Shown: positions 17,033-24,798 of the stretch, piece after piece | Layout of the letters: each line of letters begins with the position of its first letter | Numbering within the stretch: position 1 is the first letter of the stretch | From: Amycolatopsis thermoflava N1165 | GTDB taxonomy: Bacteria > Actinomycetota > Actinomycetes > Mycobacteriales > Pseudonocardiaceae | Direction: 5' to 3' | Assembly (NCBI RefSeq): GCF_000473265.1 | Contig: NZ_KI421511.1 | Location: forward strand, 981,731 to 1,045,730 | Length of the DNA: 64,000 bases | Position numbers and translations under genes: made by a program | Notes under the pieces: generated by a model | What the model was told of the DNA's origin: nothing | What the model saw: the letters and a program-made list of their open reading frames with translations, nothing else | Databases searched by the model: none

Positions 17033-17647
17033 TCAGGCGTCCGCTGTGCGCGCGCCGGTCGCGCGTGCCTTGAGCAGGTCCACCACGTCGGCGAGAGCCA
17101 TCTCGATGCGCCCGTGGACACGCGGGTTGAGCAGGGTCACGCCGTCGAAGTCCCCCGCGGAGGCGAAGATCGCCACCGGCACGGTCAACGCCTGGAAGAA
17201 GGCGAAGAGCGGTCGCAGGGCGTGTTCCAGCACCAGTGCGTGGTGGTCCCCGCCGCCCGTCGCGGCGAGCAGCACGAGCTTGTTGGCCAGCGCGTACTGG
17301 TCGACGAGGTCGAAAAAGTGCTTGAACATCCCGGGGTAGGAACCCCGGTACACCGGGGTCGCGGCGATCAGCAGGTCGGCGTTCTCGACCAGCCGGAGCA
17401 TGTCCTCGACCTCCGGCGTGACCTCGTCGCGTTCGGCGGCTGCGGTGAAGCCCGGGCCCAAGCGGTACACGTCGACCTGGGAAGCTTCGACCGGGAGCAT
17501 CGTCCGCAACGTCGCGAGGACGACGTCCACCAGTCCCATGGTCTTGGACTGCCGGCTGGGGCTGCCGTTGACCACGACCACGCGCAGCGCGGCACCGGTC
17601 CCCGATATTTCACGCTCGGCCTCGACGACCGTCGCAGAGCTGGTCAT
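17033..17647 (-). CDS. NADPH-dependent FMN reductase, partner of the LLM monooxygenase (CE1759-like)
   Basis: 204 residues, flavodoxin-like fold. FMN-binding loop VVVNGSPSRQSKTMGLVD, the second loop ATPVYRGSYPGMFKHFFDLVDQ, and TGGGDHHALVLEHALRPLFAFF. This is the SsuE/MsuE-type reductase that supplies reduced FMN to a separate monooxygenase. Its ATG overlaps the stop of the upstream LLM gene (ATGA), which fixes both start and partnership. From memory the pair resembles the CE1758/CE1759 duo in the NCBI families. Confidence 0.88.
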   Translation of the reverse strand: MTSSATVVEAEREISGTGAALRVVVVNGSPSRQSKTMGLVDVVLATLRTMLPVEASQVDVYRLGPGFTAAAERDEVTPEVEDMLRLVENADLLIAATPVYRGSYPGMFKHFFDLVDQYALANKLVLLAATGGGDHHALVLEHALRPLFAFFQALTVPVAIFASAGDFDGVTLLNPRVHGRIEMALADVVDLLKARATGARTADA

Positions 17648-18705
17648 GCCGTCTCCTTCCGGCGTGCGGCGACCTCGCGCCGAACGACGGGCGCCACTTC
17701 GGTGCCGAGCCGTTCGATCGCCTCCAGGTGCTCCTTCTGCGGCATCCCGCCGAAACCCATCTGGATGATGGCCCGGTTGATGCCGTACAGCTCGTGGTAG
17801 GCGAGCAGCTTGTCGATGATCTCCTGCGAGCTGCCCACCAGGAGCCCGGCCGCCGGCGACGCCTGTGCGTCGAAGACCGGACGCGACAGACGGACACCCC
17901 GGCCCCGCTGGTGGTTGTTCTCCGCCATGCCCTTCGCGAAGTACGGATACATCACGTCCCTCGCCTGCCGGCTGGTCCGGCCCACATACCCGTGCGTGTT
18001 GATGCTGACCGGCAGGGCGTCCGCGTCGTGCCCCGCCTCCTGCGCGGATCCGCGGTACAACTCGATCGTCTGCTGGTGGAACGTCAACGGCCCCAGCAGG
18101 AGGGCCATCGCCATCGGCAGACCGAGGCGCCCGGTGCTGATCGCGGACGCCACCGATCCGCCGACCCCCACCCAGATCGGGATGGTGCCGCCGTCGGCGC
18201 GCGGTGCGATGTCGGCGTCGACCAACGGAGCGCGGAAGCGCCCGGACCACGTGAGCGGGTTGTGTTCGCGGATCTTGAGCAGCAGGTCGAGCTTCTCCCG
18301 GAAGAGGTCGGCGTAGTCCCGCAGGTCGTACCCGAACAACGGGAAGGACTCCGTGTACGAGCCGCGGCCCGCGATGATCTCGGCCCGGCCGCCCGAGAGC
18401 AGGTCGATCGTGGCGAACTGCTCCCAGACGCGCACCGGATCCTCGGAGCCGAGTACGGTGACCGAACTCGTCAGGCGGATGCGCTTGGTCGCCTCCGCCG
18501 CGGCGGCCAGCAGGATCGCCGGCGCCGAACCGACGAAATCGGAACGGTGGTGTTCACCGACGCCGAACACGTCCAGGCCCACCTCGTCGGCGACCTTCGC
18601 CTGCTCGATCGTCTCGCGCACGCGCTGCCGCGGCGACGGCAGTCGCCCGGTCGTGGGGTCCTCCGTCACCTCGCCGAAGGTCATGATGCCAATCTCGAAC
18701 GCCAT
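17644..18705 (-). CDS. LLM-class FMN-dependent monooxygenase (CE1758-like)
   Basis: 353 residues, bacterial-luciferase-like TIM barrel. Features: FEIGIMTFGEVTEDPTTGR at the N terminus, GLDVFGVGEHHRSDFVGSAP, IRLTSSVTVLGSEDPVRVWEQFATIDLLSGGRAEIIAGRGSYTESFPLFGYDL, IPIWVGVGGS. ATG 18705 is chosen over 18714 because AAGGG precedes it at a workable distance. Two-gene operon with the FMN reductase, divergent from a MarR regulator, so a two-component flavin monooxygenase under MarR control. Substrate unknown. Confidence 0.9.
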   Translation of the reverse strand: MAFEIGIMTFGEVTEDPTTGRLPSPRQRVRETIEQAKVADEVGLDVFGVGEHHRSDFVGSAPAILLAAAAEATKRIRLTSSVTVLGSEDPVRVWEQFATIDLLSGGRAEIIAGRGSYTESFPLFGYDLRDYADLFREKLDLLLKIREHNPLTWSGRFRAPLVDADIAPRADGGTIPIWVGVGGSVASAISTGRLGLPMAMALLLGPLTFHQQTIELYRGSAQEAGHDADALPVSINTHGYVGRTSRQARDVMYPYFAKGMAENNHQRGRGVRLSRPVFDAQASPAAGLLVGSSQEIIDKLLAYHELYGINRAIIQMGFGGMPQKEHLEAIERLGTEVAPVVRREVAARRKETA

Positions 18706-18763
18706 CGTGCCCATCCCTTCTCGTCCTCGGCGCCAAGCAGGCGCGTCCAACCTCATAAAGTTG

Positions 18764-18777
18764 TCTGCGCAGGCAGA
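18764..18777. promoter_or_regulatory. Putative MarR operator
   Basis: TCTGC-GCAG-GCAGA is a perfect inverted repeat in the 103-bp gap between the divergent LLM (start 18705) and MarR (start 18809) genes. Size and place suit a MarR dimer that controls both. Confidence 0.6.
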
Positions 18778-18808
18778 TATTCCCGGGCGGGCGGGATATA
18801 GTGCCGTC

Positions 18809-19261
18809 ATGGCGACCGAGGAACTGCGGGACATCGAGGACGCGGCGTGGCGGGGGTTCCTGTTCACCCACGACAGGCTCTGGCGTTCGCTGGAGGCGGG
18901 GCTCGCCGCGCTGAACGTGAGCATGGCCGAGTACAGCGTCCTGGCTCTCCTTGCCGAGGCCGGTCCGAAGGGCATGCGGATGTCGGACCTCGCCGAGCGT
19001 CGCGTGATGTCCACCGGCGGCTTCACCCGCCTCGCGGACCGCCTGGAACGGCGCGGGCTCATCGAACGGCGCCGGTCGGCCGCCGACGGCCGCAGTTTCG
19101 AGGCGGTCTTGACCAGGGAAGGGCGGGCGTTGCTGCGCAAGGCGTGGCGCCGGCACCACAGCGACCTGCGCGAGCTCTTCTTCGACCGGCTGGACGACGA
19201 CGACCTCCGACGGCTCGCCGACATCTGGACCCGTCTCGACCCCGGCGGCGACAGCGGGTGA
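18809..19261 (+). CDS. MarR-family transcriptional regulator
   Basis: 150 residues, standard length. Winged helix at ~35-105: NVSMAEYSVLALLAEAGPKGMRMSDLAERRVMSTGGFTRLADRLERRGLIERRRSAADGRSFEAVLTREG. Flanking helices form the dimer interface (LRELFFDRLDDDDLRRLADIWTRL). ATG 18809; a longer in-frame extension to 18353 is only the shadow of the LLM gene. Divergent from the LLM/FMN reductase pair, with a palindrome between. Confidence 0.9.
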   Translation: MATEELRDIEDAAWRGFLFTHDRLWRSLEAGLAALNVSMAEYSVLALLAEAGPKGMRMSDLAERRVMSTGGFTRLADRLERRGLIERRRSAADGRSFEAVLTREGRALLRKAWRRHHSDLRELFFDRLDDDDLRRLADIWTRLDPGGDSG

Positions 19262-19381
19262 GCAGTTTCGGCCGCGAAGGGGCCGGCGCTCGAACGCGGC
19301 GGCCACGATCTGCGGCGCCAACGGCCGACCGCGGCGCTGGTGGTCGCGGCGGCTGAGGCAGTCCCGTCGGCGAAGTTCGGC

Positions 19382-19868
19382 ATGGCGATGTGGAGTCTTC
19401 CGCCGTTCTACCTGTGGAAGGCGTCCAGCGCCGAACCCTTCGCGCAGGCCCTGATCGCGACTGGGACGCAGCTGGGGATCGACCAGTTCCTGCTGGTGCA
19501 GTGACTGGCACCACTGGTGGGTAGCCTGCCGCTGGCGTACCTCGCCAATGGCGGGGGCGCGGCCATGCACCTGGACGACCGGCAGGCCGAGGAGTTCCTC
19601 CTCACCGCCACCCAGACCTTGCTGAGGATCGGCGCGCTGCTCGCGCTGTGGTTCCCCCCGCTGGCCAACCTGGACCCTGCCCGGCCTGTTCGCCGCGCAG
19701 TTCGCTCTGCCCGGCCAGACCGCCCGCTACCTCCTGTGCGGAATCTACGCCGCCCTGGCCGCGCTGGTTCGCAAACGGCGGCACATCCTGCCCACGCTGA
19801 CCGCGCCCTTCCGCCGAGATGCCGGGACCGTGGCCGACGAGCAGCAGACGCTCACCACCACCCGCTGA
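19382..19868 (+). pseudogene. Decayed Ca2+/cation antiporter (CaCA-type) gene, C-terminal remnant
   Basis: In frame 2, LIATGTQLGIDQFLLVQ is followed by TGA at 19502 where intact relatives have Trp (QWLAPL). The same frame then continues LAPL, but the next ~35 residues of the family are missing and it resumes at VGSLPLAYLANGG and HLDDRQAEEFLLTATQTLL. A +1 shift near 19680 is needed to reach GLFAAQFALPGQTARYLLCGIYAALAALVRKRR and the stop at 19868. The order matches the C-terminal half of bacterial Ca2+/Na+:proton exchangers as I recall them. So the gene carries a nonsense change, an internal deletion, a frameshift and no N-terminal half. The ~110 bases before it and the ~120 after it hold nothing recognisable. 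Confidence 0.72.
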
Positions 19869-19991
19869 ACCGTGCACGACAGCCGACGACCGTCGGGGCT
19901 GCCGGGTTCGGTCTCCGTGCACTTGCTCGCCGCGTCCCGGTACGACGGTCCGGCGCGTTGGGCACGAACTGAGCGAAGGAATGACGCCAGC

Positions 19992-20930
19992 TCAAGGCTT
20001 GACCGCGGCCGACGTCGCCACGGTGTGCCTCTGGTGCTTTGGCAGCTCAGCCTCGGCGTGATCGCGGAAGGCTGAGAGCAGGGGATTGCGGTCGCCGGCG
20101 CGCGTGGCGAGGACGACCTTGCTCGGTTCGATGTCACGCAGGGGGATGGTGGTCAGGCCGGGATGCAGGCCGGTGGCGTAGTCGAGAGGCGGGCCGATGG
20201 CTACGGCCTGCCCCGCTGCGATGAGTTCGTGCTTGTCCTCGAGGTCTTCGACGAGCGGGCCGTCCGGTGCGGGGCGTCCGTCAGGACGAGGGTCCATGCG
20301 CCAGTAGGCGTTCAGCAGTGGATCGGATTGCCGGACGTGGGGAATCGGCTCCTCGGCTATGTCGTCGAGGGTGACCGCTTCCCGGCCGACGAGAGGATGG
20401 TCGAGCGGGACCACGAGGACGCGAGGCTCGTCGTAGAGGAGCGTGACGCGGAGCTGGTCGGTGACGAACGGCAGCCGGGCCACGACCGCGTCGACTCGGT
20501 GGTCCAGAAGCGCTGATCGCGAGTCGTTCCAGGACAGAAGCCGGGTCTTCACCTCTGCGTCGGGTTCAGCCTTGCGCAATGCGCGTACGGCCGGGGTGAT
20601 GAGCAGGCCGCGGGTGTAACCGATGGTGATCATCCGCGGCCGGGCGGCGGCCCGGGCTTGGGCCATGGCCTGGCCGGCCGAACGCAGCAGCCCGGCAGCC
20701 AGGGGCAGGAAGACCTCGCCGGCATCGGACAGGCGAGTCCCGTGCGTCGTCCGGTCGAGCAACCGGACGTCGAGCTGTTGCTCGAGACGCCGGATCTGGC
20801 GACTCAGTGACGGCTGCGTGGTGTGCAGTGCCTCTGCCGCACGCCCGAAATGCTGGTACTCGGCCACGACAACGAAACTTTGCACCAGCCTCAGGTCGAG
20901 GTCGATGAGGGCGGGGAAGGCGTCGGCCAC
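19992..20930 (-). CDS. LysR-family transcriptional regulator
   Basis: 312 residues. Helix-turn-helix at ~10-70 (LRLVQSFVVVAEYQHFGRAAEALHTTQPSLSRQIRRLEQQLDVRLLDR), then a periplasmic-binding-like effector domain (ITIGYTRGLLITPAVRALRKAEPDAEV, DAVVARLPFV, VLVVPLDHPLVGREAVTLDDI). GTG start at 20930. It is divergent from the epoxide hydrolase - FAH/SRPBCC operon; a perfect LysR-type palindrome lies in the gap. Confidence 0.9.
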   Translation of the reverse strand: MADAFPALIDLDLRLVQSFVVVAEYQHFGRAAEALHTTQPSLSRQIRRLEQQLDVRLLDRTTHGTRLSDAGEVFLPLAAGLLRSAGQAMAQARAAARPRMITIGYTRGLLITPAVRALRKAEPDAEVKTRLLSWNDSRSALLDHRVDAVVARLPFVTDQLRVTLLYDEPRVLVVPLDHPLVGREAVTLDDIAEEPIPHVRQSDPLLNAYWRMDPRPDGRPAPDGPLVEDLEDKHELIAAGQAVAIGPPLDYATGLHPGLTTIPLRDIEPSKVVLATRAGDRNPLLSAFRDHAEAELPKHQRHTVATSAAVKP

Positions 20931-20956
20931 ACGGCCAGCCTAGCGCACCAGCCGTT

Positions 20957-20971
20957 ATACGCCAGGCGTAT
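20957..20971. promoter_or_regulatory. LysR-type operator
   Basis: ATACGCCAGGCGTAT is a perfect 7-1-7 palindrome that fits the T-N11-A rule of LysR boxes. It lies 27 bases from the LysR start and 58 bases before the epoxide hydrolase start, so it can serve autorepression and activation. Confidence 0.72.
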
Positions 20972-21028
20972 CACCGCTTTCGGAAGTTTCATTGGACGGT
21001 GCGGGGATCGCGGTTCCATCGTGAGGAC

Positions 21029-22183
21029 ATGGAATCAGACTCAGATCGCCACGACAGGGTCCGCCCGTTCCACATCGACATCCCGGACAGTGCGCTGGCC
21101 GACCTCGAACAACGGCTGGCCCGGGTGCGGCTGCCCGGCCCGGAGACCGTCGGGGACGCAAGCCAAGGCGTGCAGCTCGAACGATTGCGCGAGCTGCTGA
21201 ACTACTGGGCCACCACCTACGATTGGCGCAAGATCGAGGCGCACCTCAACGACATCGGCCAGTTCCGCACCACGATCGACGGCCTCGGCATCCACTTTGT
21301 GCACGTACGCTCGGGGCACGAGAACGCGACCCCTCTGTTGTTGCTGCACGGATGGCCCAGCTCGTTCCTGGAGTTCCTGAAGGTGATCGGCCCGCTGACC
21401 GATCCGACGGCCCACGGCGGAGACGAGCGAGATGCCTTCCACGTCGTCATCCCGTCCATGCCCGGCTACGGCTTCTCGGATGCGCCCAGCACCGGGGGCT
21501 GGAACCCGGACCGGATCGCCGCTGCCTACGCGGTGCTGATGCGACGCCTGGGATACGACTCGTATCTGGCTCAGGGCGGCGACTGGGGCGGCGTCGTGGC
21601 CACCCGGATGGGCAGGCAGCACCCGGCCGGCCTGCGTGCTGTCCACCTCAATTTCCCTGAATTCCTCGCCATGCCGCCAGTCAGCGACGAGCCGACTCCC
21701 GAAGAGGCGGCAGCCATCGCCCAGGGGAACGTGTTCGTCTCTGTCCACTCCGGCTATCACCTGCTGCAACGCACCCGGCCCCAGACCATCGGCTATGCCC
21801 TGACCGACTCCCCGGCTGGGCAGGCTGCCTGGATCTACGAAAAGTTCCTCGACTGGGCTGCTCCCGACGCGTTCACCATGGACGAGATACTCGACCACAT
21901 TTCCCTGTACTGGCTCACCGGAACAGCTGCCTCGTCGTCCCGGCTGTACTGGGAACACGCGCAGCAACCGATCGGGCTGACCGAACTGGACCTGCCGGTG
22001 GGCGTGAGCGTCTTCCCCGGCGAGCTCACCCGCACGCCGCGGATCTGGGCCGAACGCGCCTATCACGACCTGCGCTACTTCAACGACGACATCGCCGCAG
22101 GTGGACACTTCGCGGCGTTCGAGCAGCCCGCTCTGTTCGCCGATGAAGTGCGGAAGTTCGCGCGAACGGTGGCGGAGTCGTGA
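21029..22183 (+). CDS. Epoxide hydrolase, EHN-domain type
   Basis: 384 residues. The N-terminal EHN segment (RPFHIDIPDSALADLEQRLARVRLP ... ERLRELLNYWATTYDWRKIEAHLNDIGQFRTTIDGLGIHFVHVRS) precedes the alpha/beta-hydrolase core. Oxyanion HGWP at 107-110; nucleophile Asp185 in QGGDWGG; lid tyrosines are likely in SGYHLLQ and DISLYW-like segments; the catalytic His is in GGHFAAFEQP. This is the soluble microsomal-like class that opens epoxides to diols. ATG 21029. Coupled by GTGA overlap to the following FAH-SRPBCC gene and divergent from LysR. Confidence 0.93.
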   Translation: MESDSDRHDRVRPFHIDIPDSALADLEQRLARVRLPGPETVGDASQGVQLERLRELLNYWATTYDWRKIEAHLNDIGQFRTTIDGLGIHFVHVRSGHENATPLLLLHGWPSSFLEFLKVIGPLTDPTAHGGDERDAFHVVIPSMPGYGFSDAPSTGGWNPDRIAAAYAVLMRRLGYDSYLAQGGDWGGVVATRMGRQHPAGLRAVHLNFPEFLAMPPVSDEPTPEEAAAIAQGNVFVSVHSGYHLLQRTRPQTIGYALTDSPAGQAAWIYEKFLDWAAPDAFTMDEILDHISLYWLTGTAASSSRLYWEHAQQPIGLTELDLPVGVSVFPGELTRTPRIWAERAYHDLRYFNDDIAAGGHFAAFEQPALFADEVRKFARTVAES

Positions 22184-23523
22184 AGTGGGTCAGTTACCGG
22201 TCGTTCGACGGATCGGAACGGTGCGGACTGGTGCGGGGAGCCAAGGTCCTCGGTCACGCCGCGGGAATCACGATGCTGGACGTGCTGCGTTCCGGGGAAG
22301 GGCTGGAGGCGGCCGCGGCCTTGGTGACGTCGAACCCGGCCGAAGTCGTGGATCTGGCCTTGGCGGACCTTCTGGCACCGATTCCCACCCCTCCGTCGAT
22401 CCGCGATTTCGCGGCCTTCGAGCGGCATGTCCGCAACGCCGGAGTCGTCGCGGGCGGCGATGGCACGATCAGCTCGGTCTGGTACGAGGAGCCGGTCTTC
22501 TACTTTTCGAACCCGGCTGCGATCCGGGGACCGCGCGATGACATCCCGGTTCCTGCGATGACGAAGGCGTGGGACTACGAGGTCGAGGTCGCGGCGGTGA
22601 TCGCTGACGATTGTTCGGACCTGGACCCAGCGACGGCAGAGAGCCACATAGCCGGCTACCTCGTTTACTGCGACTGGAGTGCGCGCGACGTCTCCGCTCG
22701 CGAGAGGGGTTTCGTCTTCGGCCCCTCGAAGAGCAAGGACACCGCGACAAGCCTCGGCCCGTACCTGGTCACGCCGGAGGAGCTGGAGCCCTACCGGTCA
22801 GGCAAAGGGTACGCGCTCACGATGAACGGCTACGTCAACGGCGAGCTGTACGGAGGTGGTGACTGGGGCGAGATCCACTGGTCCTTCGGCGAAATGCTGG
22901 CGCACGCATCACGGGACACCACGTTGCGGGCGGGTGACATCATCTCCAGCGGAGCGGTCGGTACCGGATGCATCTTCGAGTTGTCCGGACACCGTGACTA
23001 CCTCAGGCCGGGTGACACGGTCAAGATCGAGGTGGAGCGACTCGGCGCAGTGGAAGCGCGGATGGTGGACAAGGGTGAGAAGCTGGTGCCCGAAATGCTG
23101 ATCACACGGAGCATCACGATCAGCGCTCCGCCAGAGGCGGTGTTCGATGTGATCGCAGACCCCCGCCGGCACGGCCAGTTCGACGGCTCCGGCACGGTCG
23201 CGGACACGATCGCCGGTCCCAGCCGCCTGACCTTGGGCTCGGAGTTCAGCGTGTCGATGGTGCTGTTCGACGTGCCCTACCAGGTGACGAACACCGTTGT
23301 GGAGTACGAGGAGAACCGCCGCATCGCATGGGCCCATCCGGGGCAGCACCGCTGGCGCTACGAGCTCGAGGAGGTCGAGGACGGCACCTTGGTCACCGAG
23401 ACCTGCGACTTCACCACCTCGCCGTGGGGGGAGCGCGTGGCGGGATCAGCTTGGGGGCGGCGGGATGCGGAGGCCATCGAGAAAACGCTGCTCCGGCTCA
23501 AAGCCCTCGTCGAGTGGGGCTAG
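22180..23523 (+). CDS. Fumarylacetoacetate hydrolase-family protein fused to a C-terminal SRPBCC domain
   Basis: 447 residues. Residues 1-303 form a complete FAH domain: metal ligands Glu134 and Glu136 (WDYEVEVAAV) and Asp165 (CDWSARD), GFVFGPSKSKDTATSLGPYLVT and ISSGAVGTGC. Residues ~308-447 form an SRPBCC/polyketide-cyclase-like domain (ITISAPPEAVFDVIADPRRHGQFDGSGTV, AWAHPGQHRWRYELEEVEDGTLVTETCDF). FAH enzymes cleave C-C bonds or isomerise oxo-acids; SRPBCC domains bind hydrophobic ligands. GTG 22180 overlaps the epoxide hydrolase stop. Met306, just at the joint, could be the start of a once separate gene. No frameshift is needed for the fusion. Confidence 0.88.
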   Translation: MKWVSYRSFDGSERCGLVRGAKVLGHAAGITMLDVLRSGEGLEAAAALVTSNPAEVVDLALADLLAPIPTPPSIRDFAAFERHVRNAGVVAGGDGTISSVWYEEPVFYFSNPAAIRGPRDDIPVPAMTKAWDYEVEVAAVIADDCSDLDPATAESHIAGYLVYCDWSARDVSARERGFVFGPSKSKDTATSLGPYLVTPEELEPYRSGKGYALTMNGYVNGELYGGGDWGEIHWSFGEMLAHASRDTTLRAGDIISSGAVGTGCIFELSGHRDYLRPGDTVKIEVERLGAVEARMVDKGEKLVPEMLITRSITISAPPEAVFDVIADPRRHGQFDGSGTVADTIAGPSRLTLGSEFSVSMVLFDVPYQVTNTVVEYEENRRIAWAHPGQHRWRYELEEVEDGTLVTETCDFTTSPWGERVAGSAWGRRDAEAIEKTLLRLKALVEWG

Positions 23524-23545
23524 GTTGGGTGCGGCGACGTGCTGC

Positions 23546-23667
23546 TGGGCCAGGCTCACCCAGTTTCGCGGCCTGGCCACCCGCTGTGCCAAACGTGCCG
23601 CCTATAGGCCGAATCCACCATCGCCGCCATCGTCCTCCGGCTCCGATGACTTACGGGACACTCTCTA
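23546..23667 (+). mobile_element. 3' remnant of an IS5-like transposase and its terminal repeat
   Basis: A frame reading RLTQFRGLATRCAKRAAYR shifts by one near 23608 into AESTIAAIVLRLR and a TGA at 23647-23649. From memory this matches the last ~35 residues of IS5-family transposases (RLKQFRGLATRYDK...). The bases after it, CTTACGGGACACTCTCTA, look like such an element's terminal inverted repeat and end on the stop codon of the convergent dehydrogenase. The rest of the element is gone. Confidence 0.6.
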
Positions 23668-24786
23668 GAAGCGGACAACTCCACGGATGTTGACTCCAGC
23701 GTGCATGTCCTCGAATCCCTTGGTGATGTCGTCGAGGGCGTATTCGGTGGTGATGAGTTCATCGAGCTTGAGCGAGCCCGAGCGGTAGAGACTCAGCAGC
23801 GTCGGAATGTCGGCATTGGGGTTGGATGATCCGAACAGCGAGCCGACGATCTTCTTCTCGTACAGTGTGAGCTCGGGGATGGAGACCGGGATGCCCACAC
23901 TCGCTATGTTGCCCAGCGCGGTGACTACCACGGTGCCGCGCTTGCTGACGGCAGCAAATGCCTGGCCGATGTGGTCGCCGGTGATGACGCCGACCGTGAT
24001 GATGGCGACGTCCGCGCCCTGCCCGTTGGTGCAGCTCTTGGCCAGATCGGTGGCCTCGTCCATGGTTTCGACGGCGTGCGTGGCACCGAGAACCTCCGTT
24101 GCGGTGTCCCGCTTGAACGGGTTGGGGTCGACCGCGATGATCTCCGCCGCTCCAGCGTGCCGGGCGCCTTGGACCGCATTCGCCCCGACGCCGCCGATGC
24201 CCATGACGATCACCGTGTCGCCGGGGCAGACCTTGCCGCTGTGGACGGCCGAACCCCAGCCGGTACCGACTGCGCATCCCAGCAGGACCGCCTTGTCCAG
24301 TGGCGTGTCCTCGGGAACCTTCACGGCGGAGTGGGCCGAGATGGTCGTGTACTCCGAGAACGTCGAGATGCCCAGTGCCTGCGCTACGGGCGTGCCGTCG
24401 GCCGACTTCAGCCGGAAGCTGGCGGGATCGTCCCACCGCGAGCCGATCATCGCGAAGGCTCCCAGGTCGCACAGGTTCTGGTGGCCGGTGGAGCACCAGC
24501 GGCACTTCCCGCACGCCGGGAGGAAGGAGAAGATCACCTTGTCGCCGGGGACGAATCCGGGCGTGTTCGGTCCGACGGACTCGACGATCCCGGCCCCCTC
24601 GTGACCTCCGCACACCGGCAGCACCGCGGCCGGGAGATCGCCGGTCGACATGTGGTCGTCCGAGTGACACAGCCCCGAGGCGATCATCTTGATCCGGATC
24701 TCGCCCGGCCGCGGATCGTCGACCTCGAGGTCGACGATCTCCCATGTGCCAGGCACCTCTCGCAGGATGGCCCCACGACTTCTCAT
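23665..24786 (-). CDS. Zinc alcohol dehydrogenase, NDMA-dependent type
   Basis: 373 residues, medium-chain dehydrogenase. Catalytic zinc: CHSDDH and GGHEGAG. Structural zinc: CGKCRWCSTGHQNLC. Rossmann motif GIGGVGANAVQGARHAGA. The DLGAFAMIG region and ending VNIRGVVRF resemble the NDMA-dependent Rxyl_3153-like group, whose members hold tightly bound NAD and re-oxidise it through mycofactocin. No mycofactocin genes lie in this window. Last gene of a nine-gene operon, 12 bases after the alpha/beta hydrolase. It would oxidise an alcohol, perhaps one released by the oxygenase. Confidence 0.88.
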   Translation of the reverse strand: MRSRGAILREVPGTWEIVDLEVDDPRPGEIRIKMIASGLCHSDDHMSTGDLPAAVLPVCGGHEGAGIVESVGPNTPGFVPGDKVIFSFLPACGKCRWCSTGHQNLCDLGAFAMIGSRWDDPASFRLKSADGTPVAQALGISTFSEYTTISAHSAVKVPEDTPLDKAVLLGCAVGTGWGSAVHSGKVCPGDTVIVMGIGGVGANAVQGARHAGAAEIIAVDPNPFKRDTATEVLGATHAVETMDEATDLAKSCTNGQGADVAIITVGVITGDHIGQAFAAVSKRGTVVVTALGNIASVGIPVSIPELTLYEKKIVGSLFGSSNPNADIPTLLSLYRSGSLKLDELITTEYALDDITKGFEDMHAGVNIRGVVRF

Positions 24787-24798
24787 CGGAACTCCTTT

